Below are positions 16,288-25,617 of a stretch of 38,382 nucleotides of DNA, in pieces; the first letter of the stretch is position 1, and each line of letters opens with the position of its first letter. A program made the position numbers and the translations under genes. This DNA comes from Acidobacteriaceae bacterium (GTDB taxonomy: Bacteria; Acidobacteriota; Terriglobia; Terriglobales; Acidobacteriaceae), in assembly GCA_021323655.1 (NCBI GenBank), contig JAJPKO010000043.1, positions 86,337 through 124,718 of the forward strand, in the 5' to 3' direction. The notes under the pieces were generated by a model, which was not told the origin of the DNA, did no database searches, and worked only from the letters and a program-made list of their open reading frames with translations.

Positions 16288-18186
16288 TTGGGCAGACCTT
16301 ACAAATTCGAATTGCAGCAGCTCGAGACAACGTACCAATGGGCGCACGGAGTAGACATTGCTGAGCTGTCAACGAAGGTGAGAAATGGTGGCCGTTCCCC
16401 TGTCTTAGCGATTGGCTCGGGCGGCTCGCTGAGCACCGCTTGCCTCATCTCCGCGCTCGAGCAGCAGTGTCGCGGCACTTTTGCTGCCTTCGACTCTCCA
16501 TTGCTCGCCTCTCGGAATCCGGCGGTTTTCGCCGGAATGCGACTCTTTATTGTGAGTGCGCGGGGCAGGAATACTGATGTGCTTGGTTTCGCGCGGAACT
16601 CGATAGCTGCCGAACCTGTCACACTTACAAGTCTTTGCTGTATGGCAGACAGCCCATTGACGGATGTAGTCCGGTCCTTCAACCGCGGACACGGTTTCGA
16701 ATTTCCTTCACCGTCTGGGAAAGACGGGTATCTGGCAACAAACTCCCTTGTGGGCCTGAACACCATCATCGCGCGTGCGTATGGAGAAGGCGACGCACTT
16801 CCTCAGCGCTGGTGCGACCTGTTCGATGCGACGGACCTTAGGTATGCCTTGGAACAGGAACACCACGGCATATCCCCATTGCAATCGGACGAGGTCCTTT
16901 TGCTGTTCGGCGCGGATTCTAGAGCCGCTGCAATCGATTTTGAATCGAAGTTTCACGAGGCAGGGCTGGCGAACGTGCAGCTTGTGGATTATCGCAACTT
17001 CGCTCACGGCCGTCATCTATGGCTTGCGCTACGCCCCGCCACGACGGTCTTCTTCTTCGTTTGTCCAACCGACAAGGCGATTGCAGAGGCAACGCTGAAA
17101 CTGCTTCCAAAATCCGTCAGCGCGATCAGGGTAGAGACTCCGCTGGCCGGCATCGCAGCTGCTTTTGCCATGCAGGCTGCAGTTTTTGAGATCGTAGCCG
17201 CATATGGAGAAGATCGCGGTCGCGATCCGGGTCGACCTGTAGTTCCTGGTTTTGGACGCAAGCTTTATCACCTGAAAGCCTTCCCGCAAAGCGCGGTTGA
17301 TATCCGCTCAGCATCAATTCAACGAAAACAACGCGCCCGAAACAGATTTGGACTTCCCGATCTTTCAAACCAGGAGTGGGATTCTGCATACGATGCCTTC
17401 CGGCAAAAGATCAGCAGCATTCCTTTCAAACAGTGCATCGTCGACTATGACGGGACGGTATGCGATCACAAGGATCGATTTTCAGGTGTCACGGTGGACG
17501 TAGCAAAGTCCCTGATCAGTCTGCTCGACGGAGGATTTTCGCTTGGAGTCGCGACAGGACGAGGGAAGTCGGTCCGGGAAGCTCTCCGTGCGGCTCTGCC
17601 AAAACGATTCTGGCACTCGGTGACTGTAGGTTATTACAACGGCGCAATCGTGCTCCCGCTCGAGGATGACAGCCTTCTCAACCAGACTGTGGCGCAAGCA
17701 AATCCGCTAGCCGATGTTGCTCGATTAATCCGCGAAGCGAATATCGCAGGGATTAAACTGACGGAACGGCCCGTTCAGATCACGTTGGAACTGGAAGGTG
17801 CTGAGTCGGCCGAGTCTCTGTGGTTTCTGACTGCGGCGCTGCTGGCGAAAGCTCACAAAACCGAAGTCCGAATTGTCGCCTCTTCGCGATCCGTGGATAT
17901 TGTTGCAACGGAAACCAGCAAACTAAACGTTCTAAGGAAGATGTCAGGTGGAGGCACCTTCCGTGAGCATACTCTGTTCATCGGCGACAGGCCATCTTGG
18001 CCGGGCAATGACTACGAACTGCTCTCCGAGCCTGCGTCCCTCAGTGTCGACGAAGTAGGATTCGATTTGGAAACAGGCTGGAACCTTGCGCCTCCCGGAG
18101 TTACCGGCTGCGCGGCACTGGTACATTACTGCAACCAAATCAGGAAATCGAAGCGGCACTTCCGCTTGGCGCTGAGGGAATCATGA
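16288..18186 (+). CDS. SIS-domain / HAD-phosphatase fusion, first gene of five-gene operon
   Basis: A 632-residue two-domain protein. Residues 1-340 form a SIS (sugar isomerase) fold with the phosphosugar loop A-I-G43-S-G-G-S47-L-S-T-A; SIS domains bind or isomerise phosphosugars. Residues 378-620 form a HAD phosphatase of the Cof type: D386-Y-D388-G-T (nucleophile and acid), T423-G-R, K545, and G566-D567 ... G573-N-D575. So one chain could bind a sugar phosphate and dephosphorylate it. The start is TTG with AGGA three bases upstream; no methionine occurs early enough to replace it. The stop overlaps the next start (ATGA). I know of no characterised protein with this pairing, though each domain is clear. 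Confidence 0.82.
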   Translation: MGRPYKFELQQLETTYQWAHGVDIAELSTKVRNGGRSPVLAIGSGGSLSTACLISALEQQCRGTFAAFDSPLLASRNPAVFAGMRLFIVSARGRNTDVLGFARNSIAAEPVTLTSLCCMADSPLTDVVRSFNRGHGFEFPSPSGKDGYLATNSLVGLNTIIARAYGEGDALPQRWCDLFDATDLRYALEQEHHGISPLQSDEVLLLFGADSRAAAIDFESKFHEAGLANVQLVDYRNFAHGRHLWLALRPATTVFFFVCPTDKAIAEATLKLLPKSVSAIRVETPLAGIAAAFAMQAAVFEIVAAYGEDRGRDPGRPVVPGFGRKLYHLKAFPQSAVDIRSASIQRKQRARNRFGLPDLSNQEWDSAYDAFRQKISSIPFKQCIVDYDGTVCDHKDRFSGVTVDVAKSLISLLDGGFSLGVATGRGKSVREALRAALPKRFWHSVTVGYYNGAIVLPLEDDSLLNQTVAQANPLADVARLIREANIAGIKLTERPVQITLELEGAESAESLWFLTAALLAKAHKTEVRIVASSRSVDIVATETSKLNVLRKMSGGGTFREHTLFIGDRPSWPGNDYELLSEPASLSVDEVGFDLETGWNLAPPGVTGCAALVHYCNQIRKSKRHFRLALRES

Positions 18187-19307
18187 ATAACCAATTGGCG
18201 GAAGAATTACTGAGCAAGGTCATGCGCTGGCAGCCGCCGGACTTCAACCTGATCGGCCTCGAACTCCAAGCGATGGCCTCATACAAGTATGACGAGTATC
18301 AGCAGTTCTCGCCGGGGATGCGCTTCACGGAAAGCCTGGCGAGTTGGCTGAGCCAGTTCCTCCCCGAAGAGCGCCCAATGGCTCTCGATTACATTCGCAG
18401 GCATCTGGTTTTCATTTCGACGGCGGAGATGAACCATCTGGTTTCCATAGCTTATCCGGATTGCGTTCGGCCGCTCCTTCTCGATCTCGTGGCCAGAAAG
18501 GCGGGAATTGACAAGTGGAAACGGAAAAGAATCGCCGCATCACATGGATTTCGCGTTTTGCAGCGGAAAACTCTCTTTCTCGGCCTAAGTGACGGCGCGC
18601 GAACCGACATCTTTCGCCGTGCCAATCCTCAGCTATCCAACGAGCAGATTCGCTTGAGCCATGAACTGAGTCGAGAACGCATCGACGGCCTCAAGAACGA
18701 CTTGAAGGCAGCGCTCAAGGAGATGGGTGAAGCGGATGGGATGGATGAGTGCGGCGCTGGAGCCGACCCGGCATACGAAGTAATCGTCTTGATGGATGAC
18801 TTCTCGGCGAGCGGAGTCAGCTATCTCCGGTCCACCGAAGACGGAGGCATCGCCGGGAAGATTGGAAAATTCCTTGTAAATCTTGCGAAGCCCGATGATT
18901 ATCTCTCCAAGCTTGTGGTAAAGGAAGGGAGCGAGGTCATCCTCGTCCTCTACCTGGCAACGGCAAGAGTCGAAGAGAAGTTGCAGGCCGAACGCAAGAG
19001 GCTTGAGGAGCGCTTTGGTCTGAGGATCAGTATCGTTATTGTTCAGCGCCTCCCGAACGAGATCACCTTGATTGAAGGGGCAAAACCGGATATCGATGCT
19101 CTCATTCAGAAGTACTATGACGATACGAACGAAACCGCCAGTACTCGTCTTGGCGGGACGGACCTGCGCTATGGCTTCGCGGGTTGCGGTCTGCCGCTGG
19201 TATTGAGTCACAATACGCCTAATAATTCGATCGGGCTCTTGTGGGCCGATGGTCCGCAGATGAGGTCGCTGTTCCCCCGCGTTACGCGCCACAAGGATTC
19301 GCTATGA
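18183..19307 (+). CDS. Phosphoribosyltransferase-like protein (PRTase-CE type)
   Basis: A 374-residue protein. The core is V-I-V-L-M-D205-D206-F-S-A-S-G211-V-S-Y, a variant of the PRPP-binding D-D-x-x-T/S-x-G loop of type I phosphoribosyltransferases. Ahead of it, F-L-G-L-S-D-G-A-R-T-D-I-F-R-R (132-146) is a second conserved block. The family as I remember it is the one called PRTase-CE in comparative studies of prokaryotic conflict systems, where it co-occurs with ORC/Cdc6-like ATPases; that attribution is from memory. The N-terminal 100 residues are helical. It overlaps both neighbours by ATGA, so the three genes are translationally coupled. The likely reaction is transfer of ribose-5-phosphate between PRPP or a nucleotide and a base; the base is unknown. 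Confidence 0.75.
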   Translation: MNNQLAEELLSKVMRWQPPDFNLIGLELQAMASYKYDEYQQFSPGMRFTESLASWLSQFLPEERPMALDYIRRHLVFISTAEMNHLVSIAYPDCVRPLLLDLVARKAGIDKWKRKRIAASHGFRVLQRKTLFLGLSDGARTDIFRRANPQLSNEQIRLSHELSRERIDGLKNDLKAALKEMGEADGMDECGAGADPAYEVIVLMDDFSASGVSYLRSTEDGGIAGKIGKFLVNLAKPDDYLSKLVVKEGSEVILVLYLATARVEEKLQAERKRLEERFGLRISIVIVQRLPNEITLIEGAKPDIDALIQKYYDDTNETASTRLGGTDLRYGFAGCGLPLVLSHNTPNNSIGLLWADGPQMRSLFPRVTRHKDSL

Positions 19308-21217
19308 GAGTGCCGAGAAACCCGTTTCGTCTCCGCGCGGCCGAAGCCATCGAGAACGACGTCACGTTCCTCAAGCTTTTCGGCCCCGAAATGCTGGATC
19401 TTCTCGGGGATGATCCCCATCTGTGGGACAAACCTCAGCTGATCCGAAGTGCGCCTGGTGCAGGGAAAACAACACTGCTTCGGCTCTTTACACCTGCCGC
19501 TCTCGTGAATCTCCATGCCTTCAAGGCCAACGACGATCTCAAGGAACTCTATCAACGGATGGATGCTCTCGGGGTGATCAATGACGGCGGCCCGCAAATA
19601 CTCGGGGTTTTTCTCTCCTGCGCTCGCAACTACCGCATTCTTGATGATCTGGATTTTGAAGCGCCCAGGAAGCAACGCCTGCTCTTTGGACTCCTGAATG
19701 CACGCATCGTCTTAGCTGCCTTGCGCGCCAGCCTCCAGCTCAGGGGCCTGCGATTCCCGGAGGATTTGGCGCGAATTAAGATATCGGCGGACGCGCCGAT
19801 CGAGATTCGGGCTGGTGAGCCAGGAGCCATCTCTGGAATCGAGTTGCAGCGCTGGGCAACGGACCTCGAAGAAAACGTCTGTGATGCGATCGACAGCTTT
19901 GATGGGGGAGACCTTGCATCTCTGCCGGGAAGTGACACTCTTCATTCGATCACCTTGATGCGGCCAGGTGTGCTTACGGTCGACGGCGAGGCAGTGGCAA
20001 GTCACTGCCTGCTGCTCCTCGACGACGTGCATCATCTCACCCATGGTCAGCGGACTTTGCTTCTCAAGACAGTGGCGGATATGCGCGCCGGTGTGGGTGT
20101 GTGGCTGGCAGAACGTTTCGAGGCCCTTTCCACCGACGAGATGCTCGAAACGGGCGTCACGGAAGGACGAGATTATGAGGGGGAGATCCTGATTGAGCGT
20201 TTCTGGAGGGAGAGTGCCAACAAATTTGCGAACCTGCTCAATAGCGTGGCCGATCGCCGTGCGAGCGCAGCCTTGACGGTTGAAGTGACATCTCTCGATT
20301 CCTGCTTACAGGCTTCCCTGGATGGGACAGAGTGGCAAGCCAAGTACGAAGCGACGATTCCAGTGATCCGCGACCGTGTCACCCAGCTGGCGCGTGGAAG
20401 CGCCTTGTTCCATGACTGGATCGAGATGCAGGTGCAGCAGCCGGGCGGTTCCCGGGACCGGGCGATCGGTTGGCGTGTACTCGAGATCTTGATGCACCGC
20501 GAACTGCGAAACAAGCAAACATCGTTTGACTTTCCGCTGAGTCCCGCTGAACTCAAGGAGAAGACGGACTCGAGTATCCGCGCCGCCGCGGAACTGTTTC
20601 TCGCCCATGAATTCCACCTACCCTACTACTTCGGACCCAAGAAGCTGGCAAACCTGGCTTCATGGAATATTGAACAATTCATGCGTTTGGCGGGAGATGA
20701 GTTCGAGGAGGTGGTGGCCTCCAGTTTGATCTCGAAGACGCCTACCCTTAATGCGGGCCGACAGGACAGCCTGCTGCGGGAAGCTTCGGAGTCATTCTGG
20801 TTGGAGATCCCGCGCCGAGCGCGGTACGGAGAGAAAGTCCACCAGCTGCTTACATCGATCGGTCGGTTTTGTCGGCAGAGGACATACGAGGAAAATGCCC
20901 CTTACGATCCCGGCGTTACGGGTATCGCCATCTCGATGAAGGAGAGAGAGCAACTCCAAAGCAAGGAGTTCCTCGCAAAGAACCCGGAGTACGTTCTCTT
21001 AGCTGATGTTTTGGCGGCGGCGATTGCGAACAACCTGCTGGAGGCGCAACTGGATCGAAAAGTGAAGGGTGATACTTGGATGGTACTCAACCTCAACCGA
21101 TTGCTGTGCGTGTCATACGATTTGCCGTTGCAATACGGAGGCTTCAAGGAGCGTCCGTTGCGCGACCTCTATATGTGGATGACGGCAGGGTATGAGGCGA
21201 AGAAGTCACTATTGTAG
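19304..21217 (+). CDS. ORC/Cdc6-like AAA ATPase of the operon
   Basis: A 637-residue ATPase. Walker A is S49-A-P-G-A-G54-K55-T56-T (the first glycine is serine), Walker B is C-L-L-L-L-D240-D241-V-H-H. An insertion of about 170 residues separates the two, longer than in simple AAA proteins. After the ATPase core comes a long helical and possibly winged-helix region (about 290-637) with no catalytic motif I can name. It resembles the large ORC-CDC6-type ATPases found next to PRTase-CE genes. I use the ATG at 19304, which overlaps the preceding stop (ATGA); an in-frame start at 19241 lies inside the previous gene. As the only mechanochemical protein in the operon it is the likely sensor or switch. 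Confidence 0.78.
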   Translation: MRVPRNPFRLRAAEAIENDVTFLKLFGPEMLDLLGDDPHLWDKPQLIRSAPGAGKTTLLRLFTPAALVNLHAFKANDDLKELYQRMDALGVINDGGPQILGVFLSCARNYRILDDLDFEAPRKQRLLFGLLNARIVLAALRASLQLRGLRFPEDLARIKISADAPIEIRAGEPGAISGIELQRWATDLEENVCDAIDSFDGGDLASLPGSDTLHSITLMRPGVLTVDGEAVASHCLLLLDDVHHLTHGQRTLLLKTVADMRAGVGVWLAERFEALSTDEMLETGVTEGRDYEGEILIERFWRESANKFANLLNSVADRRASAALTVEVTSLDSCLQASLDGTEWQAKYEATIPVIRDRVTQLARGSALFHDWIEMQVQQPGGSRDRAIGWRVLEILMHRELRNKQTSFDFPLSPAELKEKTDSSIRAAAELFLAHEFHLPYYFGPKKLANLASWNIEQFMRLAGDEFEEVVASSLISKTPTLNAGRQDSLLREASESFWLEIPRRARYGEKVHQLLTSIGRFCRQRTYEENAPYDPGVTGIAISMKEREQLQSKEFLAKNPEYVLLADVLAAAIANNLLEAQLDRKVKGDTWMVLNLNRLLCVSYDLPLQYGGFKERPLRDLYMWMTAGYEAKKSLL

Positions 21218-21235
21218 CGGGTGATGACACGTTAG

Positions 21236-22357
21236 ATGCCGGAAAGATGGTCGACATACGCGCGCGCTGCTGGGACGGATCTCGAGGCTCTCTTCTCGAG
21301 TCACTTTAACGAATCCTCCCGGAGAGCCCGGTTCATCTTGGGACGCGGGTTTGATCCACGGATGCTCACTGGTCTGGGTCTGCTTCGCAGAACCTGCCCA
21401 TCGCTCTCCATCGAAGTCGTAATTCTCACCTTTGAGGAAGGAGATCAATCTCCCTCGCGTGCCTACCAACCAGCAGTGCAGAGCAATGTGGAAGAGTTGG
21501 GACGGATCATTCCAGCAGCACAGTTGGCAAGCCGCAGTATCAGCATGTTCTCGTCCGAAGGCAGACGAATGACTTCGAGGTCCGCCGAAGGCCTGTTTAA
21601 GACCGCGGATGAATTTGCCGGCATTACTGATGTCATCGTAGATGTCAGTTCTCTGCCACGAAGCGTGTTCTTGCCCATTGTGGCCAAGCTGCTCCACATC
21701 ATCGACGGCCAGAATGCACCGCGCATGAATCTATTCGTACTCGCGGATGAGAACCCCAAGATCGACAGTCTGATTTTGGAAGAGGGCCTGGACGAAGAAG
21801 CGGACTACATTCACACCTTCCGAGGCGATGCAGAGCGGGAGTCGGCGGCCTCGAAGCCGCGTGTCTGGTTTCCTATTCTCGGCGAGAACCAGGCAACACA
21901 ACTTCAGCGAATCTACGATCTGGTGCGCCCGTCGGAGGTCTGCCCGCTTCTGCCGGCGCCATCACAGAACCCACGGCGGGGTGATGACCTCGTGCTTGAA
22001 TATCGTGGGCTGCTTTTCGACAGCCTGCGAATCGATCCTCGTAACTTCCTGTATGCTTCGGAGACGAATCCTTTCGAGGTCTATCGTCAGCTGGTTCATG
22101 CTATTGACCACTATGCGAGCTCTTTGGCCCCGCTCGGTGGCTCCAACGCCATTGTCTCCGCTTTATCGAGTAAACTGCTGTCTATCGGAGCTCTGCTTGC
22201 GGCCTATGAGTTAAAGCGGGCAGGCTCTCGAGTGGCGATCGCACATATTGAAGCGCACGGACATCGGGTTGCTGTTGAGATGAAGGAATTGAGTCGGCTC
22301 GCGAAGGAAGGGGTCATCCACGGGCTGTGGCTCGCCGGAGAATGCTATGAAGACTAA
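21236..22357 (+). CDS. Unknown alpha/beta protein of the operon
   Basis: I do not recognise this 373-residue protein. It has two Rossmann-like halves. In the first, F-I-L-G-R-G-F-D-P-R-M (33-43) is a strand-loop-helix start, followed by strands S-I-E-V-V-I-L-T-F (58-66) and D-V-I-V-D-V-S-S-L-P-R-S (about 132-143), and N-L-F-V-L-A-D-E-N-P (165-174). In the second, L-G-G-S-N-A-I-V-S-A-L-S-S-K (about 304-317) and a strand-helix pair at the C-terminus (V-A-I-A-H-I-E-A-H-G-H) look like another ligand-binding fold. There is no signal peptide, membrane helix or classical nuclease motif. It begins 18 bases after the ATPase stop and ends 11 bases into the kinase gene. It could bind the metabolite the other enzymes make, or act as the effector; both are guesses. 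Confidence 0.75.
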   Translation: MPERWSTYARAAGTDLEALFSSHFNESSRRARFILGRGFDPRMLTGLGLLRRTCPSLSIEVVILTFEEGDQSPSRAYQPAVQSNVEELGRIIPAAQLASRSISMFSSEGRRMTSRSAEGLFKTADEFAGITDVIVDVSSLPRSVFLPIVAKLLHIIDGQNAPRMNLFVLADENPKIDSLILEEGLDEEADYIHTFRGDAERESAASKPRVWFPILGENQATQLQRIYDLVRPSEVCPLLPAPSQNPRRGDDLVLEYRGLLFDSLRIDPRNFLYASETNPFEVYRQLVHAIDHYASSLAPLGGSNAIVSALSSKLLSIGALLAAYELKRAGSRVAIAHIEAHGHRVAVEMKELSRLAKEGVIHGLWLAGECYED

Positions 22358-23468
22358 GAAGCGGGCTCCTCGTCTGGTGAGCACAGGATTCATCGCGCTC
22401 GACATTGTGATCGGCCTTGAGGATCCGCTCGTACCCCGTTTCTACGCTGGGGGCACAACCGGAAACGTAACCGCCGCTCTCGCCTACATGGGTTGGGAAA
22501 GCACCCCGATCGGCAGGCTTGCAGAAGATGAAGCGGGTCAGTTCGTAAAGTTGGATTTGGAGCGATGGGGCGTGGATACCAGGCATCTGTCGGGAAATGT
22601 CCCGTGTCCTACGCCTATCGTTATCGAGAAGATCTTTTTCGGCAGAGACGGCTCGCCGAAGCATCGTTTCCTCTGGACCTGCCCCGATTGCGGCGCCTAC
22701 CTCCCCAGCTATCGCCCAGTCCTGGTCGAGACTATCGAGAATCTGAAGGACGAAATACCGAAGTCGTCTGTATTTTTCACCGACCGCGTATCTCGCTCGA
22801 TCGTCAATCTGGCCGAGCACTGCAAGAGGAATGGCGCAGTCATTGTTTTTGAGCCTTCCGGTGTCGGCGATCCAGTTCTTTTTGCGGAAATGATTAGGAT
22901 CTGTGATGTGCTGAAATACTCGGAACAGCGAGCCAAGAGCTTCAGTGAGTTGCTCGGGGAAAATGGAGTCCAACTCGAGATCCAAACTTTGGGAGACGAG
23001 GGTCTCCGCTTCCTGCTGCGCGGCCGGAGGAAGGCCAAAACGTGGATCGTGCAGTCCTCCTGCGACGTCGAGGTGAAGGATACGGCGGGGGCCGGTGACT
23101 GGACGACTGCTGGACTTATAAGCCGGTTGTTCGCCGATGGCAGAGACGTGCTGAAATCTCTGAGCAAGGAAAACGTGTCTGAGGCTCTCCAGCACGGGCA
23201 AGCCCTGGCGGCGCTCAACTGCCAATTCGAGGGAGCGCGCGGGGCAATGTATCAGATTTCCAGGCAAAGCTTTTGGGACAGGCTGAAGGTGTTGACTCGC
23301 AGGAGCCCGGGCCGCCCGGGGTTTTCAAAGATAGAGAACCGGGTTCCCGATCGCGTCATTCCGACAAAGGTTTGCCCCAGTTGCATCGAGCACAATGGAG
23401 AAGCCGTAATTGATACGCCCAGGCCGACCAGCAACGGTTGCGCCAATAAACTGCCGCTGACACGATAG
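22347..23468 (+). CDS. PfkB/ribokinase-family kinase with added CxxC pairs
   Basis: A 373-residue ribokinase-fold kinase, phosphorylating a sugar or nucleoside. Signatures: G35-G-T-T-G-N40-V-T-A-A-L-A-Y-M-G near the N-terminus, and D245-T-A-G-A-G-D251 carrying the catalytic base and anion hole. Unusually it has a C112-P-D-C115 pair in the lid region and a C343-P-S-C346 pair in a tail of about 60 residues beyond the normal kinase end. Together these could hold one zinc. It is the last gene of the operon and overlaps its upstream neighbour by 11 bases. Kinase, phosphoribosyltransferase, phosphatase and isomerase in one transcript suggest nucleoside or ribose-phosphate chemistry. Confidence 0.85.
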   Translation: MKTKKRAPRLVSTGFIALDIVIGLEDPLVPRFYAGGTTGNVTAALAYMGWESTPIGRLAEDEAGQFVKLDLERWGVDTRHLSGNVPCPTPIVIEKIFFGRDGSPKHRFLWTCPDCGAYLPSYRPVLVETIENLKDEIPKSSVFFTDRVSRSIVNLAEHCKRNGAVIVFEPSGVGDPVLFAEMIRICDVLKYSEQRAKSFSELLGENGVQLEIQTLGDEGLRFLLRGRRKAKTWIVQSSCDVEVKDTAGAGDWTTAGLISRLFADGRDVLKSLSKENVSEALQHGQALAALNCQFEGARGAMYQISRQSFWDRLKVLTRRSPGRPGFSKIENRVPDRVIPTKVCPSCIEHNGEAVIDTPRPTSNGCANKLPLTR

Positions 23469-23644
23469 GTCCAGATCCCATGAGACTCTTTATTGGTCCC
23501 GTGCGGATTCGGTCTTCTGCTGTTGAAGCGTAATGAGCGTCTCGGCCGAGGATCCCGGCAATGCTCTAATGTCCAAACCGCGCCCTTTCCGGGGTGCGCG
23601 ATGAGTGTCCGTTAGAACTAATTCTAAAATTTAGAGATTTCTGA

Positions 23645-24430
23645 ATGTCAAGTGGGCGCAGGTCCGTCACTCAGTCGAAGACCGCCGAGCAGCATCAGAA
23701 AGAAGCAGAAATAGCAGCAGGTCTTTGCAATGCGGAACGAGAAGCGGTCGTTCAGATATTCTCCCAGGCTCGAACTCCAGCGGGATTATTGCATGTTCTG
23801 AACAACCCTACCGGGTTCGCTGAGACCATGGCAGAAAGCCTTCGACATCCGCGCACTCCCAAAGTGGATTGCAAGGGGGGATGTCATTGGTGCTGCTACC
23901 AACGGTCCCTCCGACAGCACCAGAGGCTTTCTCGATTGCGACATTCATCCGATCGGCAGAATTTTTCGTGGATGCCGAAGCCATGTTGACGAAGTTGCGT
24001 GATGTAAATCAGAAGAGCCAGAGTTTGGCGCCGAGAGAGCGAACGAAGAAGCACATACCTTGTGCGTTCCTTGAAGATGCTGGTGCTCAATCTATGCAGT
24101 CAAACCGTTATCATGTTCTGAATTCACCTCGATGGATGTCAGTGACTGCAGGCGCACGTACCGTGTCGGCTTCAAGCCGAAAGGAATCATCCATGAAACG
24201 GCAAGGATGGTTGCCTTTTACGCAATCCGACAGGGCTTATTGGAAGGCCTGCGCGAATAGCTTCCCAAATCCGATGCAGAACATTATGAACTCACAGCGG
24301 CCGTCATGGCGGCATGGGACTCCGACGCCGCGGAGAGGTGGCTCAGCGGCGACAATATATTTAAGCGGGCGATACTGGTTCTTGATCACTCGGTCTCGAC
24401 GAAATCGGAAGAAGATGTTCAATCCTCTGA
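23645..24430 (+). pseudogene. YkgJ-like zinc/iron-chelating cysteine-cluster protein, broken
   Basis: The first frame (23645 to about 23893) reads to V-D-C-K-G-G-C-H-W-C-C-Y-Q, the Cx3Cx2CC cluster of YkgJ-type proteins. The sense then continues in a second frame (T-A-P-E-A-F-S-I-A-T-F-I-R-S ... I-P-C-A-F-L-E-D), then in a third from about 24084 (C-S-I-Y-A-V-K-P-L-S-C-S-E-F). This meets an in-frame TAG at about 24258, probably a former CAG, since L-P-K-S-D-A-E-H-Y-E-L follows in the same frame. Two frameshifts and one stop make it a clear pseudogene. It lies just after the five-gene operon and is not needed by it. Confidence 0.8.
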
Positions 24431-24494
24431 ACAAAGATGGCCGGATTGCCCGATCCGCCGACGAAGCAGGAAAGAAAAGGAGCGGACCGGGAAT

Positions 24495-25016
24495 ATGGGG
24501 TTGGCTTTGAATTCGGCGGAGCAGATTGTGCTGACGGTTCTCAGCGACAGCTATCAGGGCAAGGTCCACCTCCATCCGTTGGCGGAGAGAATCGCGCTGC
24601 CATTGGAGCCGAACGTACTGCTCAAGACCTTGGATGGGTTGCTCTCTCGAAAATTCATCGAGTGCCGCCCCTTGAGAGGCGCCGAAGGCCTGGCGGACGC
24701 AGCCAACATTCTCTTTTCTCCCGGGAGTGCCGCCGAATTGAGTAGGTCAGCCTTCCCCAGAGAGGCACCGGTTCAGGTAATGGTGGTGAAAGGCCTGATT
24801 GCTTCACCGTCGGACGTGCATCGCAATGCACAATGCGGCTTTGGGATTATCCCAGCCCGTGATCATTCGGAAGGTAATGTCGAATGGGCTGCCCAAAAGC
24901 CCAAAACAAGACGGAAAGATGGGCATAAATGGGCCGTTCTCGGTCGACCAAGGTGGTATTTCCCTACGAACGCAGGGCAATGCAAATCGAGAGCATGGAA
25001 CGTATCGGACGATTGA
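24495..25016 (+). pseudogene. Remnant with a DUF4062/TIR-like start
   Basis: The first 110 codons look coding: a helical N-terminal part (S-A-E-Q-I-V-L-T-V-L-S-D-S-Y, then L-L-K-T-L-D-G-L-L-S-R-K-F-I-E) resembling a small winged-helix domain, then V-M-V-V-K-G-L-I-A-S-P-S-D-V near 24780-24820. The L-I-A-S-P-S-D-V strand-loop opens the DUF4062 family found at the front of large STAND-type and defence proteins. Immediately after it the sense is lost and the frame runs on through non-coding-like, arginine-rich sequence. The expected helices and second strand are gone. I call it a truncated effector-type gene with moderate certainty. Confidence 0.5.
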
Positions 25017-25360
25017 TGCCTGATTTGTTTACGCGTTCTTGGCAAAATCTGAAACCGATCTCGCGAAGATGCCTTAAAGTGAGAAGTCAACGTCGACCGC
25101 CGCTGACTGTCAAGTCGTTCTGTTCGACGAATCGGACGATTTTCCTTTGGCGGCAGCCTCTGCTCTTTACAATCATGCTTCTCGCAACAAGAATCGGTTT
25201 AAGAATACAAGATTGAATCTCCCGTTCGATGTCTCTAGCGCCGGGCCAAGCATGAGAAGAACCCTTGGAGGAACGACTGGCAAACAAACCAGTCTCGAGT
25301 GATTCCTTGCAGCCCTCTTTGCAGTGGGCTCATCCGGGCAGAAATTAGAAAGGCTGCCGC

Positions 25361-25590
25361 ATGATCACAATTGGATCGGTCGACATCGGCGGAGCAAAGA
25401 CAGCAGTCGGGCCATCAGGGAACACGGCGCGATTCTCGATCGCCAAGAATGCAGGACTGAGCCCGAAAATGGATTTCACAATGCGATGCAGCGAATCATC
25501 AAAATGCTGCGCGCCATCACGGGAGAAGGCCCTGTTGCATTCGTTCAGGAATCGATTCAAGATCGCGTGTTCTGCAGGGTCTAGGATTCA
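25361..25590 (+). pseudogene. ROK-family sugar kinase fragment
   Basis: Begins M-I-T-I-G-S-V-D-I-G-G-A-K-T-A-V-G, the ATP-binding N-terminus of ROK kinases (usual D-I-G-G-T-K). After about 20 codons the sense moves to another frame (G-A-I-L-D-R-Q-E-C-R-T-E-P-E-N-G-F, then N-A-M-Q-R-I-I-K-M-L-R), which matches the next ROK segment. Nothing of the remaining 200 or so residues is present. A frameshift plus loss of the 3' end marks it as dead. Confidence 0.6.
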
Positions 25591-25617
25591 GCCTCCTGGC
25601 TCTTGGACTCATGGGAA

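Noticed and set aside
22314-23267. A 317-codon minus-strand frame
   Set aside because: Antisense to the PfkB kinase, which carries both family signatures.
24929-25216. 95-codon frame between the DUF4062-like and ROK remnants
   Set aside because: No recognisable motif; another frame has a protein-like stretch (V-V-L-F-D-E-S-D-D-F) but is interrupted, so it is at best a further fossil.
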